Source: Betaproteobacteria bacterium (GTDB taxonomy: Bacteria > Pseudomonadota > Gammaproteobacteria > Burkholderiales > SG8-39). From it: DNA of 37,678 nt. Location: the NCBI GenBank assembly GCA_005881575.1, contig VBCA01000023.1, positions 1 through 37,678 of the forward strand, in the 5' to 3' direction. The notes under the pieces were generated by a model. The model saw only the letters and a list, made by a program, of their open reading frames with translations, made no database searches and was not told where the DNA came from. Positions 23,327 through 31,930 of this stretch are shown here, in pieces. Positions within the stretch are counted from its first letter, which is position 1. Every line of letters starts with the position of its first letter. Position numbers and translations under genes: made by a program.

Positions 23327-25993
23327 TCACAATCCCCGGAGCGGGGGCAACGGGGGAAGGGTCAGCTGCGGCGGCAGCACCACAGTCGGCAAGAGCGGAG
23401 AAGTGCCGCTGCCCGCGGTCACATCGAAGGCGTCCACTGCAACGTAGCGGCCGCCGGAGCTGCTCATGCCCGTCACGGCGATCGTGATCATATGACTCGT
23501 TGCGGCGAGGCCCGAGGCGGAGAACACCGATTCGGAGGTGAGGCTGCCCGGCGCGTTGGGACCGGCGGTATTCACCGTGGTGGGCACGCCGCCGTCGATG
23601 GACACGAGGGCGATGCCGCAGACGTTGCATTTGACGCCGATCCAGCTCACTGCCGTTCCGGTGAAGCTGAATATCGCGGTGGACGCGATTACATTGGAAG
23701 CGACGATGGTGCCGCCGCTGAAGCTGCCGGTCTCCGCGCCGTAGCTCGTCCAGAAGCCGATCTCGGTCGCTGCGCTCTCCTCGGAGCGCGTCGTGCCGGA
23801 GCCGGTCGTGGTCGGAGGGGGCGGCGGCACCACGTCGGCGATCTTCGCGACAAAGGCGTCGCCGTCGCTGCGGCCGGGTCCGCCGCCACCGCTGAAGAAG
23901 GGGCGGAAGGCACCGGGTGTTGTCGGAAAGTTGCTGGAATCGGTTTCGCCCGCCACGTAAGCGTTGCCCGCGGCATCCACCGCGATCCCCGTTCCGCTAT
24001 CCCCATTGAAGCCGCCGAGGTAGGTGGAGTAGACGAGGGCGGAACCGGCGGGATTCAGTATCGTGACAAACGCGTCCCAGTTGCCCGCGAAAGCCGGCTG
24101 GACAGCGTCGGGAGTCGTCGGGAAGTTGGTAGAGAAAGTGGAGCCTGTCACGTAGGCGCTGCCCGCGGCGTTCACGGCGATCCTTCCACCGATGTCCCTG
24201 TCCGCGCCGCCGAGGTAGGTCGAGTAGACGAGAGCCGAGCCGGCCGGGTTGAGCTTCGTCACGAAGATATCCGCGCCACCACCGCCGAAGAAGGGCTGGA
24301 AGGCGCCTGGGGTTGTGGGGAAGGTGGTGGAACCGGTTTGCCCCGTCACATAGACGTTGCCTTGAGTATCCAGGGCGAGCCCGGCGCAACCCTCGCCCAG
24401 GAAGGTGGAATAGACGAGGCTGGAGCCCGTGGGGTCGAGCTTGGTTACAAAGCCGTTGCTTGAGCCGCTGCCGGGGACGGCCTGGAAGGCTCCGGGTGTC
24501 GACGGGAAATTGAGGGAAGTCGTCGAGCCTGCGACGTAAGCGTTGCCGCCGGCATCCACGGCGATATCGCCCGTCGAGTCGATGCCGCTGCCGCCGAGAT
24601 AGGTGGAGTAGACGAGGGCCGAGCCGTCGGCGTTGAGCTTCATCACGTAGCCATCCACCGGGCCACCGCCGAAGGCCGGCTGGAAAGCTCCCGGCGTCGT
24701 CGGGAAGGTGGAACCAGTTTGTCCTGTCACGTAGGCGTTGCCCTGGGCATCCACGGCGATTCCGCCGCCTTGCGTACTCGGATCCAGATAAGTGGAGTAG
24801 ACGAGGGTCGATCCCGTGGGGTCGAGCTTTGTGACGAAACCGAAGCCGGGTGCGGACAGAAAGGCCCCCGGTGTTGTCGGGAAGTTGGTCGATTTTGTGG
24901 TGCCCGTCACGTAGGCGTTGCCGCCGGCGTCTACGGAGATCCCGTTGCCCGCGTCAAAATCATTTCCGCCGAGGTAGGTGGAGTAAACCAGGGCGGAGCC
25001 GGCGGGGTTGAGCTTGGTTATGAACACGTCTTTGCCGAAAGCGCGGGTGGTCTGGAATGCGCCCGAGGTCGTCGGGAAGTCGAGCGAGGTGGTCTGTCCG
25101 GTCACATAAGCGTTACCGTCGTCGTCCACCGCAACGGCAAAGGCCTCGTCGTTACCGCACCCGCAGTCGGGGCCATTCGACCTCCCTCCGAGGTACGTCG
25201 AGTAGGAGAGCACCGGGTCGATGATGAGCGGCCGACTGGCGTCATACACGGCCACCTCGAAGCCGACCCGATTGACGCCTTTGCGTACGTAGCCGCCGGC
25301 GATTTCGCGCCTGACTCCGTCTATGTCCTGGTAGATGATCGGCTTGTGCTGACGTATGTCTCCTCCGGTCGTGTGCAGCACGAGCTCGCCCCGCGCTTCG
25401 ATCTCGAATTCGTCCGCGCCCCTGAAACCGAGCACGATCTTTTCCGGATTCGCACCCGGTGCGACGACGAAGTCGTATTCCAGTTGGCGCTGGTTGCCGT
25501 AGTAGAGGAGGTCGATACCAGGATAGATGTTCTCGTATTGGACCTTCGCATAGGTCGGCACGTTAGTGCGCCACTTCGCCGGATCCTGGCCGATGAAGTA
25601 GTTCGCTTTGCCGGGGAGCTCGTCAAGCCCGCTCACCGGCGGCTTGGGCGCAGCACCCACGAGGTGCATGCGCAGCGCGACGGCCTTCACTGGTGTCTGC
25701 GCATCGCCCTGCTCCGGCGTGCTGCGCGAATCGCGTTTTGTGTCCGCGTTGGGTTTGGAGAGCACCAGCACGGCCTCGCCCGCGGTCAGATAGAGACTGT
25801 AGCCGGGACCGCGCGAGAGGAAGCGAACGTTCTTGTGTATTTGGCCGCGGTTCGCCTCGAAGTGCAGCGGAAACTTGCCGTAATTCTCGCTCACGCGGAC
25901 GTCTGTAGCTGCGGATGCCGGCAGCGCGATGCCTATGAGCAGGGTGAACGCCCCGAGCATGTCACGAGATAGGACAAGCGCGCTCTGGGACAT
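23327..25993 (-). CDS. Secreted SBBP-repeat beta-propeller protein with C-terminal module
   Basis: The protein has 888 residues. A signal peptide ends near A-S-A-A-T. Residues ~40-250 match the DUF7948-like domain preceding SBBP propellers (FEANRGQ, NYFIGQDPAKWRTNVPTYA, YPGIDLLYYG). About seven repeats of 60-70 residues follow, each with YSTYLGG, V-D-x-x-G-N-A-Y-V-T-G, N-F-P-T-T-P-G-A-F and F-V-T-K-L-x-P-x-G-S, enough for a seven-bladed propeller. A Pro/Thr linker leads to a last ~125-residue domain with SFTGTAVSWIGVK and the closing VAVDAFDVT: the same module as in the proteins at 1-194 and 1881-3161. It is probably surface-exposed or extracellular. GAGGGGAG precedes ATG 25993. Confidence 0.85.
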   Translation of the reverse strand: MSQSALVLSRDMLGAFTLLIGIALPASAATDVRVSENYGKFPLHFEANRGQIHKNVRFLSRGPGYSLYLTAGEAVLVLSKPNADTKRDSRSTPEQGDAQTPVKAVALRMHLVGAAPKPPVSGLDELPGKANYFIGQDPAKWRTNVPTYAKVQYENIYPGIDLLYYGNQRQLEYDFVVAPGANPEKIVLGFRGADEFEIEARGELVLHTTGGDIRQHKPIIYQDIDGVRREIAGGYVRKGVNRVGFEVAVYDASRPLIIDPVLSYSTYLGGRSNGPDCGCGNDEAFAVAVDDDGNAYVTGQTTSLDFPTTSGAFQTTRAFGKDVFITKLNPAGSALVYSTYLGGNDFDAGNGISVDAGGNAYVTGTTKSTNFPTTPGAFLSAPGFGFVTKLDPTGSTLVYSTYLDPSTQGGGIAVDAQGNAYVTGQTGSTFPTTPGAFQPAFGGGPVDGYVMKLNADGSALVYSTYLGGSGIDSTGDIAVDAGGNAYVAGSTTSLNFPSTPGAFQAVPGSGSSNGFVTKLDPTGSSLVYSTFLGEGCAGLALDTQGNVYVTGQTGSTTFPTTPGAFQPFFGGGGADIFVTKLNPAGSALVYSTYLGGADRDIGGRIAVNAAGSAYVTGSTFSTNFPTTPDAVQPAFAGNWDAFVTILNPAGSALVYSTYLGGFNGDSGTGIAVDAAGNAYVAGETDSSNFPTTPGAFRPFFSGGGGPGRSDGDAFVAKIADVVPPPPPTTTGSGTTRSEESAATEIGFWTSYGAETGSFSGGTIVASNVIASTAIFSFTGTAVSWIGVKCNVCGIALVSIDGGVPTTVNTAGPNAPGSLTSESVFSASGLAATSHMITIAVTGMSSSGGRYVAVDAFDVTAGSGTSPLLPTVVLPPQLTLPPLPPLRGL

Positions 25994-26336
25994 GGTTGTC
26001 TCCCCTCATTGGAAAGTCTTCAAAATACCGGAGACTTATGACATAGCGGTGCTGGGCGCCATTCTTGGCGCATAGTCCACCAGGCGCAGTCGAACACCGT
26101 TTCCCGACAGCTTTGTGGCGAGCCGGCTACTCCCTTCTACGGGCTTGCACGAATAGGTCGCCGCAGGTCATCTCGTCGTTCGACATGTCCTTCCAAGGCG
26201 CGCTGAGTTCAGGCCGAGACATTCCGTCGTTTCCGTGATTGCGCATTTGCATACGGTCTCGAAGCCGGCGGCTTCCAGCATCCGGATTTGGGCAGATACC
26301 GAGTACCGGTTGATGAGGAAGGGAAGCGACCGTTGC
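25994..26336. other. Intergenic 343 bases, with hairpin 26056-26071
   Basis: This gap separates the 3' end of the accessory units from the start of the SBBP unit; both read leftwards. GCGCCA (26056-26061) pairs with TGGCGC (26066-26071) around a TTCT loop. It should hold the SBBP promoter, but no clear -35/-10 pair stands out. A coding remnant may occupy 26168-26336. Confidence 0.45.
26168..26336 (-). pseudogene. Possible remnant of a methyltransferase C-terminus
   Basis: Reading leftwards, an open frame gives LPFLINRYSVSAQIRMLEAAG followed by F-E-T-V-C before losing resemblance to anything. The R-M-L-E-A-A-G-F-E pattern is typical of the last helix of class I methyltransferases. There is no start codon for it, and the frame overlaps the end of the FemAB-like gene. 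It could equally be chance in GC-rich DNA. Confidence 0.2.
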
Positions 26337-27098
26337 TTAGCTGAGCGCGGAGTTTCGACGCCGCCAGGCATCACGAAGAGGAAGCCAAATGCGGCCTTTG
26401 AGGGTCACCGGCAGCGTGTAGTCGTACGTGCGCACTTGCTGTCCGCCGAAGTCCTTTTTGAACTTGTTGATTCCGGCGTTTTCCGGCACGGATTCGTCCT
26501 CGAAGAGGCCCCCCCAGTCGTAGCGCGTTATTCCCATCTCCTTGAACTGCAGCATTTCCTTCCAATGAAGCCAGCGATTGGCGCGCCCGACCAGGGCGCG
26601 GTAATCGTTCTCCTTGTTTCTGAAACAAGAACCCGTGTACTGGAGCCAGGCGGCTTTTCCGCTGGTGAGGTAGGCGTGCCAAACCAAGGCCTCGCCGTTC
26701 CGACAGGCCGAGGTGAGCACGAGCTGACGGGCCTTGCAGGCGGCAAGCAGCCATTGACGATAACAGGGGGCGACCGACTTCTGCGCCGCAAACGCGTCGT
26801 AGAACGCCTGGAACTCATCCAACCGGCTCTCCGGGTCGGTGATGAACTCCATGCGAAGGCCGTCCTTCGTGTCAGCGCGCCTGATCTTGTAGCGGCAATC
26901 CTTGCCGAATTTCTCCGCGATCGCGTCCGCCTCGGCGGAAAGATCGGTCACCATCGTGAGGAACGTTGTGGTTCGCGCATCTGCGCTCGGAGTCTCTCTC
27001 TGGCGGTAGAGGACGATGTCCACTCCGGAATCGCGCGGCAGCTCTTCCTCGTACCAGACTTCCCCGTAGACAGCAGTGTGGCCCTTGATCCGGATCAT
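26337..27098 (-). CDS. FemAB/GNAT-like acyltransferase (second copy)
   Basis: The protein has 253 residues. The C-terminal part carries GNAT/FemAB hallmarks: HAYLTSGKAAWLQYTGSCF, RANRWLHWKEMLQFKEMG, YDWGGLFEDES and GINKFKKDFGG, seen in Fem/peptidoglycan-bridge and BioF2-like proteins. Fem-type enzymes transfer amino acids or acyl groups onto amines of cell-wall or sugar acceptors. Its ATG directly follows the deacetylase stop (TGAATG), so coupling is likely: exposed amines made by the deacetylase would be natural acceptors. That link is inference. Confidence 0.72.
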   Translation of the reverse strand: MIRIKGHTAVYGEVWYEEELPRDSGVDIVLYRQRETPSADARTTTFLTMVTDLSAEADAIAEKFGKDCRYKIRRADTKDGLRMEFITDPESRLDEFQAFYDAFAAQKSVAPCYRQWLLAACKARQLVLTSACRNGEALVWHAYLTSGKAAWLQYTGSCFRNKENDYRALVGRANRWLHWKEMLQFKEMGITRYDWGGLFEDESVPENAGINKFKKDFGGQQVRTYDYTLPVTLKGRIWLPLRDAWRRRNSALS

Positions 27099-28142
27099 TC
27101 AGGCCCTGACCATTTCTTGATTGGTGGCGGCACCGCAGATCCTGTCCCCGGGGATGTCCGATACCGCTTCGCCCGGCGACTTCCTGAACGACGCGTGGAA
27201 CTCCTTTAGGGTCATGCCGCAGCACCAGGTGGAAAGCTCCTCGAACAGAATTTCCAGATCCTCGTACAAGAGCTCGATATCGGTCGCGGCGCGGAATGTC
27301 GGACTTCCGCCCGGCATGAGCTCCGAGGAATGCAGCGAGAAATCCAGGTGAGCAGCGCCTTCAGCCCGCGCGGTGCGCGTCGCTCGCAACATTCCGCGGA
27401 GATTGCTCTCTGCCGGGCACAAGTGGTTGAGCGCGGGCGACACCAGCCTGTTGGCGGTCTGGCGCAGCAGCGGGATGCGATACACCCAGGGCGCTCCCCG
27501 GAACAGGCCGCTCGTGCGGATTGTCATCGGCACTTCCATCAGCCCAGCGCTCGTCGGCGCCGAAATGTCGGTGGGGCTCAAGAAGTAGGGGTCGTGGGGA
27601 AAGTGCGTGTAGTCCGTGCCGCCTTTCCCGTTCGGATCGCCGGAGGTTCCGCTCCAATCGAGCCCCGGGCTCACCGAGCAGTCCACGCGATATCCCTCGT
27701 CAAGCAGCATGGCGGCATAGCGACCGTCGAAACCCAGTCGTCCGGCGCGATGGCTGACTATCGCTTGATCGAACCGGTCTTCGAGAAGTCGGGTGACGAT
27801 CCTGATCTTCTCCTTCATCACCGGGTCGGGATATTCGATCAAGTAGGGTTGATAGCGAAAATCGTCGCTCGTCAACGGGACGAGCGGCGGCGAATTCCAT
27901 GCGTGCAGGTGCATCCCGATCTCGCCGGCGCCGCGGGCGAGCACGTCGCGCGCGAACTCGACAAAGACATCGGACATCGCCATCTCGTAGTTCGTCAGGT
28001 AGACGGGCTTGAAGCGGAATCGCTCGCAAAGCGACTGGAAGCGAGGCAAATACTCTGCATTACGAGTGGTGATCTCCCGCGGTTTCGACCAAAGGTCGTC
28101 GCCCTCGGTGTCAATCGTGATGATGAAAGGCGTCTCAGACAT
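27099..28142 (-). CDS. Polysaccharide deacetylase family protein (WalW-like)
   Basis: The protein has 347 residues. The NodB-type fold begins FIITIDTEGDD at residues 6-16, with the metal and catalytic acids; EIGMHLHAW and SHRAGRLGFDGRYAAML follow, and the C-terminal part has FSLHSSELMPG. WalW-like proteins occur in lipopolysaccharide and capsule loci. It should remove N-acetyl groups from a hexosamine unit; no signal peptide is visible, so it may act on a cytoplasmic intermediate. It starts inside the end of the upstream GT4 gene with an eight-base overlap. Confidence 0.82.
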   Translation of the reverse strand: MSETPFIITIDTEGDDLWSKPREITTRNAEYLPRFQSLCERFRFKPVYLTNYEMAMSDVFVEFARDVLARGAGEIGMHLHAWNSPPLVPLTSDDFRYQPYLIEYPDPVMKEKIRIVTRLLEDRFDQAIVSHRAGRLGFDGRYAAMLLDEGYRVDCSVSPGLDWSGTSGDPNGKGGTDYTHFPHDPYFLSPTDISAPTSAGLMEVPMTIRTSGLFRGAPWVYRIPLLRQTANRLVSPALNHLCPAESNLRGMLRATRTARAEGAAHLDFSLHSSELMPGGSPTFRAATDIELLYEDLEILFEELSTWCCGMTLKEFHASFRKSPGEAVSDIPGDRICGAATNQEMVRA

Positions 28143-29289
28143 GGCGTGCTTGGCCCGACACGGTCATCTCGGCGTTGGTGTTGTCAATGCGCGTGACGTG
28201 CTCGAACGTATCGAGGTAGGCCGCCAGAACCTTTTCTTCACCGTGTTCCCGCTCGATGAACGCACGGCAACGATCGCTTACCGCTTTCAAGGCAGTCGCG
28301 TCGCCCAAAAGATGTCTGACCGCGGCGGGAATCTGCGCAGCGGAACTTACTGCGACCCCGAGACCTTCGCGCTCGATTACGCGGTCCGGATCGATAAGCG
28401 TCACGACGGGGACGCCCCTGATCCAGGCCTGGAGGTAGGAATTCGGGAATCCTTCGATATCCGAGGTATTGACCAGTATTTTGGCCCGGCCATACAGGTG
28501 ACCGGCGTCCCGATACGACAGGCGTCCGTGAAACGTCACGTTGGCTTTGGCGGCAGCCGTGTCTCTGATATTCCGGAACAGGGCTTCTTCGCCGGGCAGG
28601 GGCCCTCCTACCATGTGAATTTTCACCTCCGGCAATCTCTCGGCGAGTTCGAGAATCCGGTCCGGCCGCTTTACGCCTCGGATGTTGCTTACCCACAGCA
28701 CGTCGATATCGCGGGCGGCAACCGGCTGGGGCTTCTCCACCAACATTCCCGCCACCCGACCCGCCAAACCGTAGTTGCGCGCCAAAGTCTCCGACTGCGA
28801 AGCGCTCTGCACGAGAATGGCATCGGCTCGCCGCAGACCGTATGCATAAAGCCAGCGGTCGCGAGCAAAGGGTACGAGCAGGCGGGATCCGTCACAATCC
28901 GTATCGCTCGCAGTGCGAAAAACGAATCGCTTGCGATGACGCCGGCAGAACAAGGCCACTAGGCCAACATGCATGCCTGCGCAACTGGTGTAGTAAAGGT
29001 CGGCATCGGCCCGCGCCAGCGCCGACCACATACCGGTCCAGCGAGGATGAATGAAGCGGAGCAGCGGCAGTCCCGCGTTGGGACGATAGGCCTTGAAAAC
29101 CCGTATCGCTTCCCATTCCGCGCCGTCAGGCTGGCCGTAGTCCCAAACCACCGTGCTCACCTTGTGACCCCGGCGCGCCAGTGCCCGGCAGAGCAGGGTT
29201 TGCTGGACCCCTTCACCGGCGATATTGTGCTGTTTGTATTCGGGCGCCAGGACCGGCAGATTCTCGAGCCCTACGAAGCAGATTTTCAT
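28135..29289 (-). CDS. Glycosyltransferase family 4
   Basis: The protein has 384 residues from ATG 29289; a GTG at 29322 would add 11 residues, but MKICFVGLENLPVLAP is the natural fold start. The C-terminal donor domain has VLWVSNIRGVKRPDRILELA near 200, HMVGGPLPGEE, and a NTSDIEGFPNSYLQAWIRG segment with the retaining-enzyme acid near 300. It heads a three-gene unit with the deacetylase and a FemAB-like gene. A shared motif lies 56 bases upstream (29346-29365). Confidence 0.85.
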   Translation of the reverse strand: MKICFVGLENLPVLAPEYKQHNIAGEGVQQTLLCRALARRGHKVSTVVWDYGQPDGAEWEAIRVFKAYRPNAGLPLLRFIHPRWTGMWSALARADADLYYTSCAGMHVGLVALFCRRHRKRFVFRTASDTDCDGSRLLVPFARDRWLYAYGLRRADAILVQSASQSETLARNYGLAGRVAGMLVEKPQPVAARDIDVLWVSNIRGVKRPDRILELAERLPEVKIHMVGGPLPGEEALFRNIRDTAAAKANVTFHGRLSYRDAGHLYGRAKILVNTSDIEGFPNSYLQAWIRGVPVVTLIDPDRVIEREGLGVAVSSAAQIPAAVRHLLGDATALKAVSDRCRAFIEREHGEEKVLAAYLDTFEHVTRIDNTNAEMTVSGQARHV

Positions 29290-29345
29290 CGCCAAGATCG
29301 TAGCTCGGCTCGAAGACGGCACAGCGCCGAGATACGCCCTAGATC

Positions 29346-29365
29346 TGATCCGTTCGGCTCATGGG
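29346..29365 (-). promoter_or_regulatory. Shared motif, copy A (upstream of GT4 unit)
   Basis: On the minus strand this reads ATGAGCCGAACGGATCA. Related sequences occur at 36253-36271 and 31912-31930. Copies A and B lie 56 and 58 bases before a start codon. Candidate common regulatory site. Confidence 0.4.
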
Positions 29366-29415
29366 TCGGTCTATCGGCGGACGGTCGAATATCCGCGGCC
29401 CGGGCGGCCGCGAGA

Positions 29416-30354
29416 TCAACCCTCAGCGGGCCGTATGTTCAGCCATTTTTCCGCGCGGTTGATCGCGCGGAGGACCTGCAATTTCATCGTGTCGCGCAAG
29501 GCGCCCCCCCCATAGGGCGCCGGACGCAGGCCCATCTTCCGTAGCCGTCCGTTTAGATTGTAGATCATGCCGCGTCGCAGGGAGGCGCGCGTCTTGAAAC
29601 CGTTGCTGAACGAGACCGACACGGCGTCGCCGTTTTTTATCCAGTGCGGGTCGGTGGTCGGAATGTGGATTCCGTACCCCGCCTTGAGCTCGAACACGGT
29701 GGCTCGTTCCTGGTATCGCTCGTGGAATACCATGTTGCGGCGGATCGCCGCGCCGGTGAAGTGCCTTTCCAGTTCGACCTCCGAGAGGACCTCGCGGTCC
29801 GACGCGCTGAACACGCTGATCGTCTTGCTGCCGCGGATCTGCAGCAAGAAATTGATCTCCTTGTCCATGTGATAGGGCGTGACCGACCCGGGTGAGGTCA
29901 CGAAGATCGCGGCTTCGCGCTCGCACATGCCCGGCTCGATCCGCTCCGACAGCGGCTCGATCTCGTCCAAGCACCGGTTGAGGACCGCCAGGCACTCGGG
30001 GTCGGCCTCCGCGCGCTTGAGCACCATCCACGAGCAGCACTCCTCGATCCGCCTGACCGTTTCCTCGGCGGACAGGCCCGTGTAGGGCGTCTTGTCTTGG
30101 TCGGGAAGGCTGACGGGGATTTTCCCGGCGTTGTACTCGACAATGCTGGGGGGAAGCGTTCGGGCGAGCTCCGCCAACTTGGCAAGCCGGAACAGCGGGT
30201 GATCGCATAGATTGTGCCGGAATAGAAACGGCTTGCGATTGAAATGGGTGCGAAACGTTTCGGCGTCGATGTCCAGAAAACGGCCCGCTGCGGCCGATGG
30301 GCCGGCGGCCACGCTGTCCAAGAAGGGCACTTCCGCATGATTTACCGTTTGCAT
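29416..30354 (-). CDS. JmjC/cupin-8-like Fe(II)/2-oxoglutarate oxygenase
   Basis: The protein has 312 residues from ATG 30354, with GGAGG upstream; longer frames add unrelated sequence. The double-stranded beta-helix shows an HxD...H iron triad: H162 and D164 in PYHMDKEINFLL and a distal His at 237 (TTDPHWI) or 230. Flanking features are AAIFVTSPGSVTP and GSKTISVFSASD. The family hydroxylates amino acid side chains or small molecules. It overlaps the FemAB-like gene by 13 bases, implying coupled products. A tethered amino acid is a plausible substrate here; that is inference. Confidence 0.75.
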   Translation of the reverse strand: MQTVNHAEVPFLDSVAAGPSAAAGRFLDIDAETFRTHFNRKPFLFRHNLCDHPLFRLAKLAELARTLPPSIVEYNAGKIPVSLPDQDKTPYTGLSAEETVRRIEECCSWMVLKRAEADPECLAVLNRCLDEIEPLSERIEPGMCEREAAIFVTSPGSVTPYHMDKEINFLLQIRGSKTISVFSASDREVLSEVELERHFTGAAIRRNMVFHERYQERATVFELKAGYGIHIPTTDPHWIKNGDAVSVSFSNGFKTRASLRRGMIYNLNGRLRKMGLRPAPYGGGALRDTMKLQVLRAINRAEKWLNIRPAEG

Positions 30355-31643
30355 GTCTTCGCCTCCTTCATTTCTGTGAAATTCTGAGCGGCCCAGGGAT
30401 CCGGGGCCTTCGCAGCGGAATCGTCCGGTTTGTCTGGGGAAAACATCTTCAGAATCCGGCGAGTCGTCCATCGCAGAAGCGGCAGGCCCGAAACCAAGAG
30501 CTCGCCCAGCGCGCCTGTGCCGATGGCAAGGCTCTGGATCGTTTTCCGCTCGTTCGAAAGCCGGTTGACGAGGAAGTTGTCTGTCGTCGCGCAGGAATCC
30601 ATCCATCGCACGCCAGGCAGCGTTTGAAGCTGCCGTATGCTGTCCAACTCGAGCATCGCCCCGGGCGAGAAATCCGCGAATTCCTCGTCGTACGCCGTCT
30701 TGAATGCGAACGATCCTTCGCCGGCAACGAACGCACATCGGCGCGCGATGGGACGGCCATTGAAATCGAGGCCAAGCATGAGCAGGCGGCCGCGGCGAAA
30801 GGCGGAAGTCACGATCTCCGCGAAATAACGGCGACCGCGCTCTGAAGAAGCCAACGCACTGCCGCGCTGCCCCTTCCACCCGCTCGCCTCGATCCGCAGG
30901 AACTCGTCGATCCAGCGCGCGACGTCGTCCTCCCGTCCTATTTCGAGATGCTCCACCCGGCCGCGCTCGCTCAAGCGTTTCTCTTTGCGACGCAGCCTCC
31001 GGCGAAGGTCGCCCGATACCGCCGACTCGGGGTCGGTGTTCTTGTCGTATCCTGCGTGCCACAGACCGCGCGTAAAAATGTCGGTTATACAGTTTCGCAA
31101 CCCGAGTTCGTTGGTCACGTCGATCAGCATCTTGTGGAATGGGCCGTCTCCGGAGATGCATCCCAGCTCCACCAAGGAGGCGCTTGCCCCGCCCGATCGG
31201 AACCACCGGAAAAACTCGACCAGGCACTCCTTGGCGGCATCCGCGCGCACCAGGGGCGTACACACGTAGCAGTGGAGGTGCTGCCAGAGGCTCATGGCGG
31301 ACACTTTGAGCTTTCGGAAACGCTGGACCGGTTCGAGCGGAAACAGCGCGCCCAGTTTTGCCGGAGCATCGGGGTTGTGGGGGTCGTGGAGCAGCACCAG
31401 AACGACGACAATGTCCTTTCCGAACGCTTCCAGCGCCGGCAACAGCATCCAGTGCTCGTAGAAGACATTGGGTTCAAGCGCGGCCGCCGCGAGTTCTTCC
31501 CAGGCCGGGACGAAGGCCGATAGCGCCTGGGGGTCGCGCAGCACCACCACGGAAGTCCTGTGTTTGGCCTTCGTGGGGACCAGTCGGCGCGGACTGCCTG
31601 CCGCCGCGGTCCCGGGGCCCTGCGTCGCTTTTCTTGGATCCAT
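30342..31643 (-). CDS. FemAB / BioF2-like acyltransferase (CelD-like)
   Basis: The protein has 433 residues from ATG 31643; the frame is open further but lacks a better start. The conserved region runs from about 205 to 350: LRRRLRRKEKRLSERG, FLRIEASGWKGQRGSA, FNGRPIARRCAFVAGEGSFAF, TAYDEEFADFSPGAMLELDS. This is the Acetyltransf_6 (BioF2-like) pattern of cellulose-associated CelD and exopolysaccharide FemAB-like proteins. It likely transfers an acyl or aminoacyl group to an amine; the donor may be the nearby carrier protein, though that is speculation. Confidence 0.78.
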   Translation of the reverse strand: MDPRKATQGPGTAAAGSPRRLVPTKAKHRTSVVVLRDPQALSAFVPAWEELAAAALEPNVFYEHWMLLPALEAFGKDIVVVLVLLHDPHNPDAPAKLGALFPLEPVQRFRKLKVSAMSLWQHLHCYVCTPLVRADAAKECLVEFFRWFRSGGASASLVELGCISGDGPFHKMLIDVTNELGLRNCITDIFTRGLWHAGYDKNTDPESAVSGDLRRRLRRKEKRLSERGRVEHLEIGREDDVARWIDEFLRIEASGWKGQRGSALASSERGRRYFAEIVTSAFRRGRLLMLGLDFNGRPIARRCAFVAGEGSFAFKTAYDEEFADFSPGAMLELDSIRQLQTLPGVRWMDSCATTDNFLVNRLSNERKTIQSLAIGTGALGELLVSGLPLLRWTTRRILKMFSPDKPDDSAAKAPDPWAAQNFTEMKEAKTCKR

Positions 31644-31924
31644 AGCGGGCCTGATTGCCGGTCTACCAAGTCGTGCCAAAATTGACCCTACGCCAACCCC
31701 GCGATCTGCGGCGGCCCGAGTTGTATCGCGTCCCGGCCGTGCGCTGCGTTCCGACGGCCTGAGGCTGAATTCCCGAGTCTGTGACGACGAGGCGCAGATC
31801 GACGGCACGATCGTAAGACAGGGTTCACCGCGTCCTGATCACAGGACGTCTGCACGATCGTAGTGATGCTCGATGAAGCAAAATATCGTCCGGACTTGAT
31901 CCGTCCGGACTTGATCCGTTTGCC
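31644..31924. other. Intergenic 281 bases with hairpin, direct repeats and tandem repeat
   Basis: It holds (a) an 11-base direct repeat, GCACGATCGTA at 31805-31815 and 31852-31862, flanking (b) a seven-pair hairpin 31831-31848 (CGTCCTG-atca-CAGGACG), and (c) a 15-base tandem duplication, GTCCGGACTTGATCC at 31888-31902 and 31903-31917. It separates GNAT from FemAB and looks like a regulatory or recombined segment. Confidence 0.5.
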
Positions 31925-31930
31925 TCATCC
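31912..31930 (-). promoter_or_regulatory. Shared motif, copy C (upstream of FemAB unit)
   Basis: The minus strand reads ATGAGGCAAACGGATCA, differing at two positions from copy A. It overlaps the GNAT stop codon and is 268 bases before the FemAB start. Confidence 0.35.

Noticed and set aside
23900-25200. Regular ~195-base periodicity that might look like a repeat array or CRISPR
   Set aside because: Period matches propeller blades in the coding frame; units diverge and there are no short identical repeats with unique spacers.
23195-25972. Two long + strand frames (422 and 417 residues) opposite the SBBP gene
   Set aside because: They are mirror images of the propeller repeats; periodic Gly/Val/Glu patterns follow from the repeat itself.
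30355-31263. N-terminal extension of the JmjC-like frame
   Set aside because: It runs antiparallel in content to the FemAB gene's frame with no motif; ATG 30354 has GGAGG upstream.
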